From Williamsia sp. CHRR-6 (GTDB lineage Bacteria; Actinomycetota; Actinomycetes; Mycobacteriales; Mycobacteriaceae): a stretch of DNA of 64,000 bases. The notes under the pieces were generated by a model that saw nothing but the letters and a program-made list of their open reading frames with translations, had not been told where the DNA came from and did no database searches. The stretch is taken from assembly GCF_018474015.1 (NCBI RefSeq), contig NZ_JAHCSG010000004.1:372001-436000 (forward strand), given 5' to 3'. Below are positions 9,023 to 18,600 of the stretch, in pieces (position 1 is the stretch's first letter; each line of letters starts with the position of its first letter). The translations under genes and the position numbers were made by a program.

Positions 9023-10020
9023 CACAGCGTAAAGGTGGACTGGGACGCGGATTGGCCGCCTTGATCCCCACCGGACCCGACGAGGGACCACGGCTGGGCA
9101 ACGCGGCCGCCGATGTGGTGCTGGGCGCACCGCGACCCTCCCCTGCGCGTCCCCCGGCCGCCCCGGAGGCCGACGTCGTCGCCGATCCCGGTGTGGGTGC
9201 GGTGTACCAGGAGATCGCGCCGGGCGAGATCCAACCCAACCCGCAGCAGCCGCGCACCGCCTTCGACGAGGAAGCCCTCGCCGAGTTGGTGCACTCCATC
9301 CGTGAGTTCGGACTGATGCAGCCGATCGTGGTTCGCCGCCTCAGCGAACCGATCGGCGCCATCCGATACCAGCTGGTGATGGGTGAGCGTCGATGGCGGG
9401 CCAGCCAGGAAGCCGGACTGACGGCTATCCCGGCCATCGTCCGGGAGACTGCCGACGGCGACATGTTGCGCGACGCGCTACTGGAGAATATCCATCGGGT
9501 TCAGCTCAATCCGCTGGAGGAGGCGGCGGCCTACCAACAGCTGTTGGAGGAGTTCGGCGTCACGCACGACGAGTTGGCCACTCGTCTGGGCCGTTCGCGT
9601 CCGGTGGTCACCAACATGATCCGACTGCTGCGGCTGCCCATCCCGGTGCAGCGTCGGGTGGCGGCCGGAGTCCTGTCCGCCGGCCATGCGCGCGCGCTGC
9701 TGTCGTTGGAGGCGGGTTCGGATGCGCAAGAGGCGTTGGCCGCGCGCATCGTCGCCGAGGGCATGTCGGTGCGGGCAACCGAGGAGGCGGTGACCCTGGC
9801 CAACCGGGACGGCGTCCCCACTCCATCCACACCGCCGGCCAAGCGCAAGCCGATGCAGATGCCGGGCCTACAGGACGTGGCCGAGAGGCTCTCGGACCGA
9901 CTCGATACGCGGGTGACGGTGTCGTTGGGCAAGCGGAAGGGCAAGATCGTTGTCGAGTTCGGCTCGGTGGACGACCTCGAACGCATCGTGGAGCTCGTGT
10001 CGAAAAATGCGGCTTCATGA
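9019..10020 (+). CDS. parB: Chromosome partitioning protein ParB (Spo0J)
   Basis: A 333-aa ParB CTPase clamp. The N-terminus [13 protein letters not shown] is the ParA-stimulating peptide. The CTP-binding ParB/Srx fold includes [19 protein letters not shown] (about 73-91), [13 protein letters not shown] (122-134) and [16 protein letters not shown] (154-169). The KorB-type helix-turn-helix [23 protein letters not shown] reads parS. The C-terminal dimerisation segment [19 protein letters not shown] follows. It overlaps parA by 4 bp. The two parS sites lie upstream in rsmG and parA, so this is a complete ParABS locus. Confidence 0.95.
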   Translation: MTQRKGGLGRGLAALIPTGPDEGPRLGNAAADVVLGAPRPSPARPPAAPEADVVADPGVGAVYQEIAPGEIQPNPQQPRTAFDEEALAELVHSIREFGLMQPIVVRRLSEPIGAIRYQLVMGERRWRASQEAGLTAIPAIVRETADGDMLRDALLENIHRVQLNPLEEAAAYQQLLEEFGVTHDELATRLGRSRPVVTNMIRLLRLPIPVQRRVAAGVLSAGHARALLSLEAGSDAQEALAARIVAEGMSVRATEEAVTLANRDGVPTPSTPPAKRKPMQMPGLQDVAERLSDRLDTRVTVSLGKRKGKIVVEFGSVDDLERIVELVSKNAAS

Positions 10021-10026
10021 CGCGGA

Positions 10027-10057
10027 GTTTCGGCAACCACCCGGTCGGGACCGAAAC
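10027..10057 (+). terminator. Hairpin after parB
   Basis: GTTTCGG (10027-10033) pairs with CCGAAAC (10051-10057). The loop contains a smaller CCC/GGG stem. It starts 7 bp after the parB stop, a suitable place for a weak intrinsic terminator of the parAB transcript. There is no U-tract. Confidence 0.5.
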
Positions 10058-10170
10058 GTCACTGTGACGCCATACCCCGCCAGCGTAGCCTTCCATCTCG
10101 AAAGTCGTTGGGGCCGTGCTTCGTTCGCCTTCGAGAGGGCCACCTCGAGCTCGGCCGACGGGGGTGAGCC

Positions 10171-10923
10171 GTGGGAGTGATCGTCACGCCGCTCGATCTC
10201 GCTGGGTTCGACCGTCTTCCGTTGCACGTGCGTCGATGCGTGTCGTGGGAGGTCGACCCTGGAACCATCCCGGCTGCCGACTCCGGACTCACCATCGACT
10301 CCGAGTTCGACAAAGAGGCGTGGGTGTCGATGGTGATGCTCGATTGGGGCACCTGCGCTCAGATCGCAATCGAGTCATCGGTGAACGCGACGGTCGGCAG
10401 CGCGTTCTACGCACCTCCCGGTCGCGTACCGCGAGCCCACCTCTTCCCCACCTCACCGGTCAGCCCCGACGCCGTGTTGCTGATGTCGGTGCGCGTGGAG
10501 CCAGGTCACACCGGGGTGGCCGAGCGGCTGATCGACCGGGTGGTGGCCGACCTCATCCAGCGGGGTGTCCGTGCGGTCGAGGCGTTCGGGTTCGTCCGTT
10601 CGGCGGCCACCTCGCGCAGCACCGACAGCCGCATGAGCGGTGACGCCGCCAACGGACTCTGCGCCGGCTGCATGATCGACGCCCACCTGTTGGCCGAAGC
10701 CGGATTCGAGGTGGTCGCCGCACACGACGTGTTCCCCCGCTACCGCCTGGAGCTCGATTCCGGTCTCAGCTGGAAGTCGGCGGTGGAGAATGCGCTGGAA
10801 GGATTGGTGCTGATGGCGTCGATCGACGTGCTGGGGCGAGAACGGGCAGGCGCTTCGGCGGCGTCACCGGGCTGGGTTCAGCGCGCGAGTTGCTCCGACG
10901 CCAGCAGGTCGGCGAACGTGTAG
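10171..10923 (+). CDS. GNAT-like N-acetyltransferase family protein (Rv3916c-type)
   Basis: A 250-aa protein found next to parB and cwlM throughout the Mycobacteriales. The central part, VSPDAVLLMSVRVEPGHTGVAERLIDRVVADLIQRGVRAVEAFGF, resembles the acetyl-CoA-binding core of GNAT enzymes. CMIDAHLLAEAGFEVVAAHDVFPRYRLEL resembles the last GNAT strands. The substrate is unknown. The start is GTG 10171 (VGVIVTPLDLAGF). Its 3' end overlaps the 3' end of the convergent cwlM by 46 bp. The family call is moderate and rests on fold-like pattern and synteny. Confidence 0.65.
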   Translation: MGVIVTPLDLAGFDRLPLHVRRCVSWEVDPGTIPAADSGLTIDSEFDKEAWVSMVMLDWGTCAQIAIESSVNATVGSAFYAPPGRVPRAHLFPTSPVSPDAVLLMSVRVEPGHTGVAERLIDRVVADLIQRGVRAVEAFGFVRSAATSRSTDSRMSGDAANGLCAGCMIDAHLLAEAGFEVVAAHDVFPRYRLELDSGLSWKSAVENALEGLVLMASIDVLGRERAGASAASPGWVQRASCSDASRSANV

Positions 10924-12083
10924 GTGCCGGTCGGCTGATCGTCAGCACCGAGCAGATAGAGGCGCTTGACCGCCACCAGGATGGCGTCGGCGATGGTGTC
11001 ACGGATCCCGGCGTCGGAGAGCATGGCCGTGTCGCCCGGATTGGTCACGAAGCCGACATCTACCTGGACGACCGGCATCTCGGTGAGCCGCAACAGATCC
11101 CAGGTGCGCCCGTGTGAACGGCAATCCAACAGCGGTGTCCGGGCCGCGATCTCCCGCTGGATGAAACCCGACAGCGAGTGACCGATCGATGACACCGACC
11201 CCCGCGAGTTGCCGAAATGAAAAGTGGCCACGCCGTTGGCCTTCGGGGTGCGGTGGTGTCCGCAGCGCAACGCGATCACCAGATCAGCTCCCACCGAGTT
11301 CGCACGGGCGGCGCGGGTGGCGTCGTCGGGGTTCTCCTCATAGGACCGGGCGGCGAACGTCTCCACGCCGGCCGCGCCCATCCGACCTTCCAGCCGCCGA
11401 GCCAGGTCCCAGAGGATGTTGGTCTCGAGCTCGGCGAGACGGGCGTCGACCAGGCCGTCGATGGCACCCACACCGGCGTCGATCACGATTCGCTTGCCGG
11501 CCAGCTGTGGGCCGGATCGGCGAACGGTCTCCTCTTCGCGGATGGCGTGCGGCGAACCGCCGGTGACCCGGGTGCCCAGGCGTTCTAGTGAGCGCAGGGT
11601 GCCCGGTCCGCAGATGCCGTCGGCCACCATCCCGTACTCGCCCTGGTACTGGCACAACGCCTTGTGGGTCACCTCACCGAAGCGACCGTCGACGAGTCCG
11701 GTGTAGTAGCCGAGATTCTGCAGCCGTGACTGCAGGGTGGCGACGTCGTCTCCATGCATCGGGGCCGACAGGCGGAAGGCCAGCACGCGGGCCCCGAACT
11801 GATACGAGGCCTCGCGCAACACCCGATAGGTGGCCGGCCCGACGATCCCGTCGACGATCAAACCGCGTTCCTGCTGGAACGCACGCACGGCGTGATCGGT
11901 CTGCTGGTCGAACACGGCCTCGTCGATCTGGTGACCGTCGACCACCCGGTCGGCGGGTGACGCGTGACGGCCGCGCGGCGCGTCCAGGGCAGTTCCGTGC
12001 GCGGTGAGCAACCCCTGCGCAGCAAGGATGGAGCGGATCTCGGCGACGGCGGAGCCACGATCACCAAGGCGATACAACGCCAT
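10878..12083 (-). CDS. cwlM: CwlM-type degenerate N-acetylmuramoyl-L-alanine amidase, peptidoglycan synthesis regulator
   Basis: About 401 aa. There are two peptidoglycan-binding-like domains (FQQERGLIVDGIVGPATYRVL; YYTGLVDGRFGEVTHKALCQYQ), then an Amidase_3 fold from KRIVIDAGVGAIDG onward. In active amidases the first zinc histidine lies in DPGHGG; here it is DAGVGA. The SIH histidine is replaced in LVIALRCG, and the last acidic position reads NPGD. Zinc catalysis is therefore unlikely. Mycobacterial CwlM is a cytoplasmic PknB substrate that activates MurA and contacts MurJ/FhaA; the same role is inferred here. ATG 12083 has GAGGAG about 8 bp upstream and is preferred to the upstream in-frame start at 12113. 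Confidence 0.88.
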   Translation of the reverse strand: MALYRLGDRGSAVAEIRSILAAQGLLTAHGTALDAPRGRHASPADRVVDGHQIDEAVFDQQTDHAVRAFQQERGLIVDGIVGPATYRVLREASYQFGARVLAFRLSAPMHGDDVATLQSRLQNLGYYTGLVDGRFGEVTHKALCQYQGEYGMVADGICGPGTLRSLERLGTRVTGGSPHAIREEETVRRSGPQLAGKRIVIDAGVGAIDGLVDARLAELETNILWDLARRLEGRMGAAGVETFAARSYEENPDDATRAARANSVGADLVIALRCGHHRTPKANGVATFHFGNSRGSVSSIGHSLSGFIQREIAARTPLLDCRSHGRTWDLLRLTEMPVVQVDVGFVTNPGDTAMLSDAGIRDTIADAILVAVKRLYLLGADDQPTGTYTFADLLASEQLAR

Positions 12084-12188
12084 CTGCAGCTCCTCTCCTC
12101 GGCCAACGCGCACCGAGATGCGCGGCCCGCCCTGTGCGGCGGACTGACTCTAGAGTGTTGCAGGTCGCCGAGCCGTCGGCCAACACGG

Positions 12189-12527
12189 TCAGGCGCTGGT
12201 GCCCAGCACTCCATCGAGTTCACGTAGCAGCGCCGCTTTGCCCTTGGCGCCGACGATGGTCTTGGTGGGTTGTCCGTTCTCGAAAAGGATCATGGTCGGG
12301 ATCGACATGATCTTGAAGTCCCGTGCGGTGTTGGGGTTCTGATCGACGTCGACCTTGGCGATGGTCAGCTTGTCGGAGTTGTCGGCGGCGATCTCCTCCA
12401 ACACCGGGGCCACGGTGCGGCACGGGCCGCACCAGGTGGCCCAGAAGTCGACGAGCACCGGCTTACCGGCGCCGATGACCTCGCTCTGGAACGTCGCGTC
12501 GGTGACCTCGACGGTGTGTGCACCCAT
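12189..12527 (-). CDS. trxA: Thioredoxin
   Basis: A 112-aa thioredoxin of canonical length with the redox motif WATWCGPCRTVAPVLEEIA at about 29-47 and the cis-proline loop IMSIPTMILFENG. It reduces protein disulfides and is recharged by the thioredoxin reductase encoded 62 bp upstream on the same strand. It corresponds in position to M. tuberculosis trxC. It begins MGAHTVEVTDATF with AGGAGG 6-7 bp upstream (CAGGAGGTTCATC). Confidence 0.95.
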   Translation of the reverse strand: MGAHTVEVTDATFQSEVIGAGKPVLVDFWATWCGPCRTVAPVLEEIAADNSDKLTIAKVDVDQNPNTARDFKIMSIPTMILFENGQPTKTIVGAKGKAALLRELDGVLGTSA

Positions 12528-12589
12528 GATGAACCTCCTGTTGGCGAATGGGTTTGTGAGGGAACGGATTCCCTGCAGATCGGTGTGGA

Positions 12590-13564
12590 TCAGGCCGGTG
12601 TGGCGACGGTCGCTGCGGCCGAAGAGTCCGCATGATCGGCCAACCAGCGTTCGGTGTCGATGGCGGCCGAGCAGCCACTGCCCGCGGCGGTGATGGCCTG
12701 ACGGTATCGGCGGTCGACGAGATCGCCACAGGCGAACACCCCGGGAATCGAGGTGGCGGTGGTTCCGTCGGTGACCACGTAGCCGTCAGCGTCGAGATCG
12801 ACCTGCCCGAGGACCAGCTCACTGCGCGGATCGTGTCCGATGGCTACGAACATCCCGGTCACCTCCAGGGTGGAGGTCTCACCGGTTGCGTTGTCGCGCA
12901 GGACGATCCCGGTGAGCGAGGAATCCCCGAGCACCCGCTCGACCGACACGTCGGTGACGAACCTGATCTTGTCGTTGGCCCGTGCGCGCTCCAGCATGAT
13001 CTTGGACGCACGGAACTCCGAGCGTCGGTGGACCACGGTCACGCTGCGGGCGAACTTGGTGAGGAAGGTCGCTTCCTCCATCGCCGAGTCACCACCGCCG
13101 ATGACGGCGATGTCCTGGTCTTTGAAGAAGAATCCGTCGCAGGTGGCACACGACGACACGCCTCGGCCCAGCAGATCACTCTCGCCGGGAACGTCGAGGT
13201 AACGGGCAGCCGCACCCATGGCCAGGATCACCGACCTGGCGCGGTACACGGTGCCGTCGACCTCGACCTCCTTCACGGGGCCGTCGAGGCGGATCGCGTC
13301 GACGTCCTCCATGCGCAGGTCGGCGTGAAAGCGCAACGCCTGCTCGCGCATCTGCTCCATCAGAGCCGGACCCTGGATGCCCTCGCGGAAGCCGGGGAAG
13401 TTCTCCACCTCGGTGGTGGTCATCAACGCGCCACCGAACGCGGTGCCCTCGAACACGATGGGCGCCAACTCGGCGCGCGCAGCGTAGATCGCGGCGGTGT
13501 ATCCGGCGGGACCGGAGCCGACGATGACCACCTCGTGGATCGTGTCGGTGCCCGTGTCGCTCAT
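12590..13564 (-). CDS. trxB: Thioredoxin-disulfide reductase
   Basis: A 324-aa low-molecular-weight flavoprotein. It has the FAD motif [20 protein letters not shown] at about 11-30, the redox pair in [29 protein letters not shown] with an adjacent NADPH Rossmann motif, and the C-terminal FAD motif [24 protein letters not shown]. It transfers electrons from NADPH to thioredoxin. The start [13 protein letters not shown] at ATG 13564 has AGGAG about 9 bp upstream; the longer reading frame above it is antisense noise. It forms a redox operon with trxA, downstream of the sigM/anti-sigma genes, as in mycobacteria. Confidence 0.95.
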   Translation of the reverse strand: MSDTGTDTIHEVVIVGSGPAGYTAAIYAARAELAPIVFEGTAFGGALMTTTEVENFPGFREGIQGPALMEQMREQALRFHADLRMEDVDAIRLDGPVKEVEVDGTVYRARSVILAMGAAARYLDVPGESDLLGRGVSSCATCDGFFFKDQDIAVIGGGDSAMEEATFLTKFARSVTVVHRRSEFRASKIMLERARANDKIRFVTDVSVERVLGDSSLTGIVLRDNATGETSTLEVTGMFVAIGHDPRSELVLGQVDLDADGYVVTDGTTATSIPGVFACGDLVDRRYRQAITAAGSGCSAAIDTERWLADHADSSAAATVATPA

Positions 13565-13641
13565 CTGACCTCTTCTCCTGCGTTCGTCGACTGACTCAAC
13601 ATCAGGGTAGAGGCATCTGTTCCCAGCCCTGCGGGCCTGGT

Positions 13642-14385
13642 TCAGCGGGTCGGGATGACTGCTCCGATGGTGGTGCGTGTGAGCAGTCCCGGGTTTCCGG
13701 TGTCGCAGTCGAGGGTGACGACCAGCGCATCGAATCGGCCCGCCACCCCGGTACCCAGCAACACCACCGCGGCCGGCCCGGTGCGCACCGTGATGGGTCC
13801 CGAACCCAGGACCGGAGTCTGGTCGGGGACGCCGTTGGCCTGCAGGCACCGCCGCAACCGGGCCTGGTCGGTGAACGGGGCACCACCGGTGCGCCCGAGC
13901 ACCGCGAGCAGAGCTGTCGCCGGCGGTAGTTGATCGGCGCCGATCGTGGTGCTCGGGCCCGCAGCGGTGCGGGTGGGCGTCGAGTCGCCGCCGCCACCGG
14001 CGACGATGGCCACCGTCGCGACCACCGCGAGTACCGCTGCTGCCGAGGCCGCGCCCACCAGCGCCCGCGGATGACGCCATCCGCTGCGCCGCGTGCGGTG
14101 CGTGGCGAGATCGGCCACCCCCGACGACGCGGTCACCTCGGCGGCGATGGTGGCCAACGTGGCCTCGATCTGGGCGCAGACCTGCGGTGGCGGTGCGATC
14201 GGTTGGATCGTCGACGTCGCCAGCTGGTGGCGGGTGGCCTCGAGCGCCTCGATGACCGCTGTCGCCTCGGGGTCGGCGTTCACCCGCGGCCAAAGTGCGG
14301 CGGCCTCGTCGTCGGCGAGCACCCCCGCGTGCAGATCGGCGAGCACGTCGAACGGTATGTGGGGATCGGGTGTCCCGTCGGTCAC
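13642..14385 (-). CDS. rsmA: Putative anti-sigma-M factor (RsmA/Rv3912-like)
   Basis: A 247-aa single-pass membrane protein. The first roughly 105 residues are a cytoplasmic anti-sigma-like helical region ([23 protein letters not shown]). One transmembrane helix follows ([24 protein letters not shown]), then a secreted C-terminal domain with two cysteines. It lacks the HxxxCxxC zinc motif of ZAS anti-sigma factors. Its position just after sigM and before trxB matches Rv3912, the SigM anti-sigma factor. The GTG start at 14385 has AAAGGAGG 8 bp upstream. The function is inferred from synteny and topology. Confidence 0.75.
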   Translation of the reverse strand: MTDGTPDPHIPFDVLADLHAGVLADDEAAALWPRVNADPEATAVIEALEATRHQLATSTIQPIAPPPQVCAQIEATLATIAAEVTASSGVADLATHRTRRSGWRHPRALVGAASAAAVLAVVATVAIVAGGGGDSTPTRTAAGPSTTIGADQLPPATALLAVLGRTGGAPFTDQARLRRCLQANGVPDQTPVLGSGPITVRTGPAAVVLLGTGVAGRFDALVVTLDCDTGNPGLLTRTTIGAVIPTR

Positions 14386-14459
14386 GAGGTGCCTCCTTTC
14401 GCGGATGTTGGGGGGATCAGTCGGACGATGATGGTGCGGGCCTTCACTCTTCTGACGCG

Positions 14460-15059
14460 CTAGGGCGGCCTCGGGTTCCCTTCCGGCGGTGATCCGGTGG
14501 AATCGCGCAGATGCCCGAGAACCACCGCCAGCTTGGCGCGGCCGCGTGAACATCGACTCTTGATGGTGCCTGGTGGTACGCCCAGCAGGTCGGCGGCCTC
14601 GACGACCGAGTAGCCCTCCACGTCGACGGCCACCACCGCGGCGCGCTGGTCGGCGGGCAGCTGATCCAACGCGTCACCGACGGACAGCCGCAGATCGACG
14701 GCCCCGGGGGCGTCGACGGGATCGGCCAGGCCCGCGCCCATCTCGTCGGTGAGTGTGATCGCCGGCCGCTGCCGGTTCTGCCGGATGCGGTCGAGCGCGC
14801 AGTTCACCACGATGCGGTGCAGCCATGAGGTGACCTTGGCGTCGGAGCGGAAGCCGGGCGCGCTGCGGTGGGCCTTGAGCAGCGCTTCCTGCAGGGCATC
14901 GGAGGCGTCCTCGGAGGTGGCGCTGGTGCGCCGGGCGACCGCCCACAGATAGTTCTGGTGGCGGTGCACGATCACGGCGAAGGCGCGGGGATCACCGGCG
15001 ACATGCGCGGCGAGGAGGTCCTCGTCGGAGCGGGGATCGCCGCTCCCGGTTTCGATCAT
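14460..15059 (-). CDS. sigM: ECF RNA polymerase sigma factor SigM
   Basis: A 199-aa ECF sigma factor with region 2 (HRHQNYLWAVARRTSATSEDASDALQEALLKAHRSAPGFRSDAKVTSWLHRIVVNCALDRIR) and region 4 (LPADQRAAVVAVDVEGYSVVEAADLLGVPPGTIKSRCSRGRAKL). The DALQEALLKA helix reads the -10 element and the region 4 helix reads the -35. The ATG overlaps the tag stop by 4 bp, so it is translationally coupled to tag. Its anti-sigma factor is encoded 74 bp downstream. In mycobacteria SigM acts in late growth and controls ESX-related and surface genes. Confidence 0.92.
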   Translation of the reverse strand: MIETGSGDPRSDEDLLAAHVAGDPRAFAVIVHRHQNYLWAVARRTSATSEDASDALQEALLKAHRSAPGFRSDAKVTSWLHRIVVNCALDRIRQNRQRPAITLTDEMGAGLADPVDAPGAVDLRLSVGDALDQLPADQRAAVVAVDVEGYSVVEAADLLGVPPGTIKSRCSRGRAKLAVVLGHLRDSTGSPPEGNPRPP

Positions 15060-15694
15060 GGATGGCAGGCTAGTGGACGCCGCCGTCCATCAGCGGCCCA
15101 CAGGCCAGAGCAGCCCCGCCGGTGCGATCCGATCAGGTGGGTGTCGACCATGCCGATGGCCTCCATCAGGGCGAACATCGTGGTCGGGCCGACGAACCGG
15201 AAGCCTCGGCGCCGCAACTCCTTCGACATCGCCGCCGACTCGACCGACGTGGTGGGCACCTCGTCGACGGTGCGGGGGGTGGGCGTGCGATCGGGACGAA
15301 ACGACCACAGCAACGCCACCAACCCGCCGTCCTCGCGCAAGCGTTGCGCGGCACGGGCGTTGCCGATGGTGGCCTCGATCTTGCCGCGATGGCGGATGAT
15401 GCGGGCGTCCTGGGTCAACCGGGTCACGTCGTCCTCGGTGAACGTGGCCACGGTGTCGACGTCGAAGCCGACGAACACCTCCCGGAACGCCGGCCGTTTG
15501 CGCAGGATGGTGGCCCAGGACAGTCCGGACTGAAATCCTTCGAGGCACAGCCGTTCGAAGTGCGCGGCCTCGCCCTCGACGGGGACACCCCATTCGGTGT
15601 CGTAGTAGTCGCGCAGCACACCCGGGGCGGCGCCCCAGGGGGTTCGGATCAGTCCGTCGTCGCAGACAACCGGTCCACCGGGACGATCAGGCAC
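15056..15694 (-). CDS. tag: DNA-3-methyladenine glycosylase I
   Basis: A 212-aa base-excision enzyme that removes 3-methyladenine. It has the Tag hallmarks: an early DDGLIRTPWG, then YYDTEWGVPVEGEAAHFERLCLEGFQSGLSWATILRKRPAFREVFVGFD, and the C-terminal FRFVGPTTMFALMEAIGMVDTHLIGSHRR. Tag normally binds a structural zinc through Cys and His residues near both ends; candidate ligands here are Cys11 and the C-terminal cysteine and histidines. It overlaps the murJ stop by 8 bp and the sigM start by 4 bp. In M. tuberculosis tag lies elsewhere, so this repair gene is an insertion into the murJ-sigM operon. Confidence 0.9.
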   Translation of the reverse strand: MPDRPGGPVVCDDGLIRTPWGAAPGVLRDYYDTEWGVPVEGEAAHFERLCLEGFQSGLSWATILRKRPAFREVFVGFDVDTVATFTEDDVTRLTQDARIIRHRGKIEATIGNARAAQRLREDGGLVALLWSFRPDRTPTPRTVDEVPTTSVESAAMSKELRRRGFRFVGPTTMFALMEAIGMVDTHLIGSHRRGCSGLWAADGRRRPLACHP

Positions 15695-18600
15695 TCACCG
15701 AGACCTGTCCGATCGAGCCCTGATACGCCCGACCCGACTGGGGCAGCGACGTGATCCACAGCAGCACATAGGGACTCGGCTGCGGCGATGCGATGGTCAC
15801 GGTGGTGGACTCGCGTTCCAGCGTCACCTGGGCCACCGAGGTGGTGTCGTCGAGCCGCGCGGTGGCCGAGGGCGCCAACCGGATCTGCAGGGCCACACCG
15901 GGAGTGGGTGTGGTGATGGTGATGGTCTTGACGGCGGCCGGGCGCGACAGCGCGAACATCAGTCCCAGGCCGTTCTTGAGGTTGCCGAACCGGGGACCGC
16001 CGCGGTAGGCGTCGGTGCGCCACGCCGGGCTGCGACCGGTGATGGTGTTGCCGACGTTGACGCTGGAATCCGGGGTCTGCGTGGAGTAGTCGACCACCGT
16101 CACCGACCGCAACGACACCGGAGCACCCGCTGCGGGTGGGGCAGCCGAGGCGCCCGCAGCGGCGGCCCCGCTGGTGATGATCGAGTCGATGTCGGGGGTG
16201 GAATCCTTGTTGGAGTCCGACCCGCCGGTCAACGCGACGACCAGGGCGATCACGATCAGCAGGGCCAACAGACCCACCCCGGCCATGATCGCCAGGCGCC
16301 GGCGCGACTGTGGGGACGCCTGCTTCTCGGCGCGCACGTTGCTCGCCGGCGGCAGCCGCGTCTCGTCTCCGACCACCGGCATCAGATCGGTCTTCTGATC
16401 GACCACGGTGGCCTGATCCAGCACGTGCTGAATGGTTGCGGCCGTGCGGATCCCGCTGTTGCCCTGCAGGGCGCGCGCGGCCACCGCCGAGATCTCGAAG
16501 GGCACGTCGGCACGCACCGCACGGGGTTCCTTGGGCACCCCGGTGTCGGCGAGAGCAGCGGGCGGCAACCCGCCGACCGGTTCGTCGGACTGCGCACCCG
16601 GCCCGCGGATGGAGCCGTCGGCCTCGAGCGGCCACTGCGCCAGCAGCAACGCGTAGAGCACTGCCCCGAGTCCACGCACGTCGGTCGACTTGTCGTCGCC
16701 GGCCAGTGTCCCGGGGAACGCCAGCACGGCGTTGCCTTCGCGGGAGACACGGATGCGGTCGGGGTGGTCGATGGACAGAGAACTACCGGTGCGGTGGGCG
16801 GCCTCTGCGGCTGCGGCCAGGGCGCGGACCGCGCGCGCCGCCCCGATCGGTGACGGGTTGGTGCGGGCCACGTCGGTCAACGACGACCCGTCCACCCATT
16901 CGGCGACCACGATGCCCCCGGAGGATCCGCGGACCACGTCGAGCACCCGGGCGATGCCCGGTGAGTTGACCCGGCCAAGTCGCAGGGTGCGCGACAGCAC
17001 CGCCTGCGGACCCTCGCCGCGGCTGCCTGCGGCGGTGTCTGGGTCGGGAGCCGGTGCAATCTGTTCGGCGTCGACGAAGGTCAACGCCACGTCGCGGTCG
17101 AGGTTGATGTCGCGGGCCCGCCAGAACCGCAGGCCTCTGGCCCCGCCGTGCGCGGTGAGCAGGCGGTATCGGCCACCGGCCACCGCCGCACCGGGCACCA
17201 GGCGCGGTCCACGGGCCCCGCTCTCGGTGGCGGCGGGAGGAGGAGGTGCCGGGGAGATCGGTGCCGGCGGCGGGGCGTCGTCGCGGATGGCACGCAATCG
17301 GGGGTTGGTGTTGACCAGTCCAGGCAGGTCACGAACCCCGCCGGAGTCGACGTCGTCGGTTCCCACGAGGTCCACTCCTCTCCGTCGATACCGCAGATCG
17401 CGGGCCGGGGCGGGTGCGCCACGGCCCACCGCTCCACCGGTGTAGACCGAATATGCCTGCCACCGTTCGGTCCCGCTGTCGAACCGGCGAAGCACCTGTA
17501 CCTGGCCAGAATACGGGAGGTCCTCTTCCCCGGTGATGCGCGGGAAGGACACCGTGAGCTCGGCCGTCGATTCGTTGGGCGGCTCGCGCGTGGGCGCTAT
17601 GCCCGGAATGAACCGGCCGAGCATCCGTCGGATGCTGACGCTGACGGCGATCACGTCGGGGATCCGCAGCAGCACCAGCGCGGTGTAGACGAGGCCCAGC
17701 GCGACCAGGGCGGTGAACATGAGGTAGGCCAGCGACCCGATCTTGCCGTGTTCGTCGGCGAACCGGTGCAGACCCGACACCTGGGCCACACCCCAGACCA
17801 CCCCACAACCGGCGATCGAGGCGAGCACCGTCATGGTCGTCGTGCGGGTCACGTTGGTCATCCGGATCGGCCCGAGCCGACGCCGCAGCAGGAGGTGTCC
17901 GACGATGGCGCCGACGAGGTAACCCAACCCGTTGGACAGGGCCAGCCACCGCACCACGGCGGGACCGTCGAGGAACGCCGCACCGGCATACGACGAGATC
18001 ACCTTCACCACGGTGATCCCGACGGCGATGGCGGTGGGAGTCCAGGCGTCTTCTCGGGCGTAGAACACCCGTAGCTGCACCAGGGTCATCGAGTACGGGA
18101 TGATCGTGAACGCACCCCAACTGAGCACGCTGCCCAGCTGATCGGCGTCGGACAGGGTGAACCGACCGAAGTTGAACACGGCGATGGCGATGGCCGGTCC
18201 GAAGAACGTCATGAACGTGATGATCGGGACCAACGCGACCATCGTCAGTCGGGTCGACAGCGACAGATCGTCGACCACCGAGTGGGTGTCGTCGGCGGCG
18301 GCATTGCGGGACAGCCGCGGCATGATCGCGGTCAAGATGGTCACCCCCAGCACGCCGTAGGGCAACTGCAACAACTGCCAGTGGGTGGCGTAGATCGACA
18401 CACCCGAGGAGTCGGCGCTCGAGGCGATCCGATAGGTGATGAAGAACCCCACCTGCAGCACCGCGACGTACACGACGATGGCCCCGGCCATCCGCCCGAA
18501 GCTGCGCAACCGGTCATCCAGGCCCCACCGCAGCCGCAGCCGTACCCCCGCTCGGCGCAGTGCCGGCAGCAGGATGCACGCCTGGGCCACCACGCCCAGG

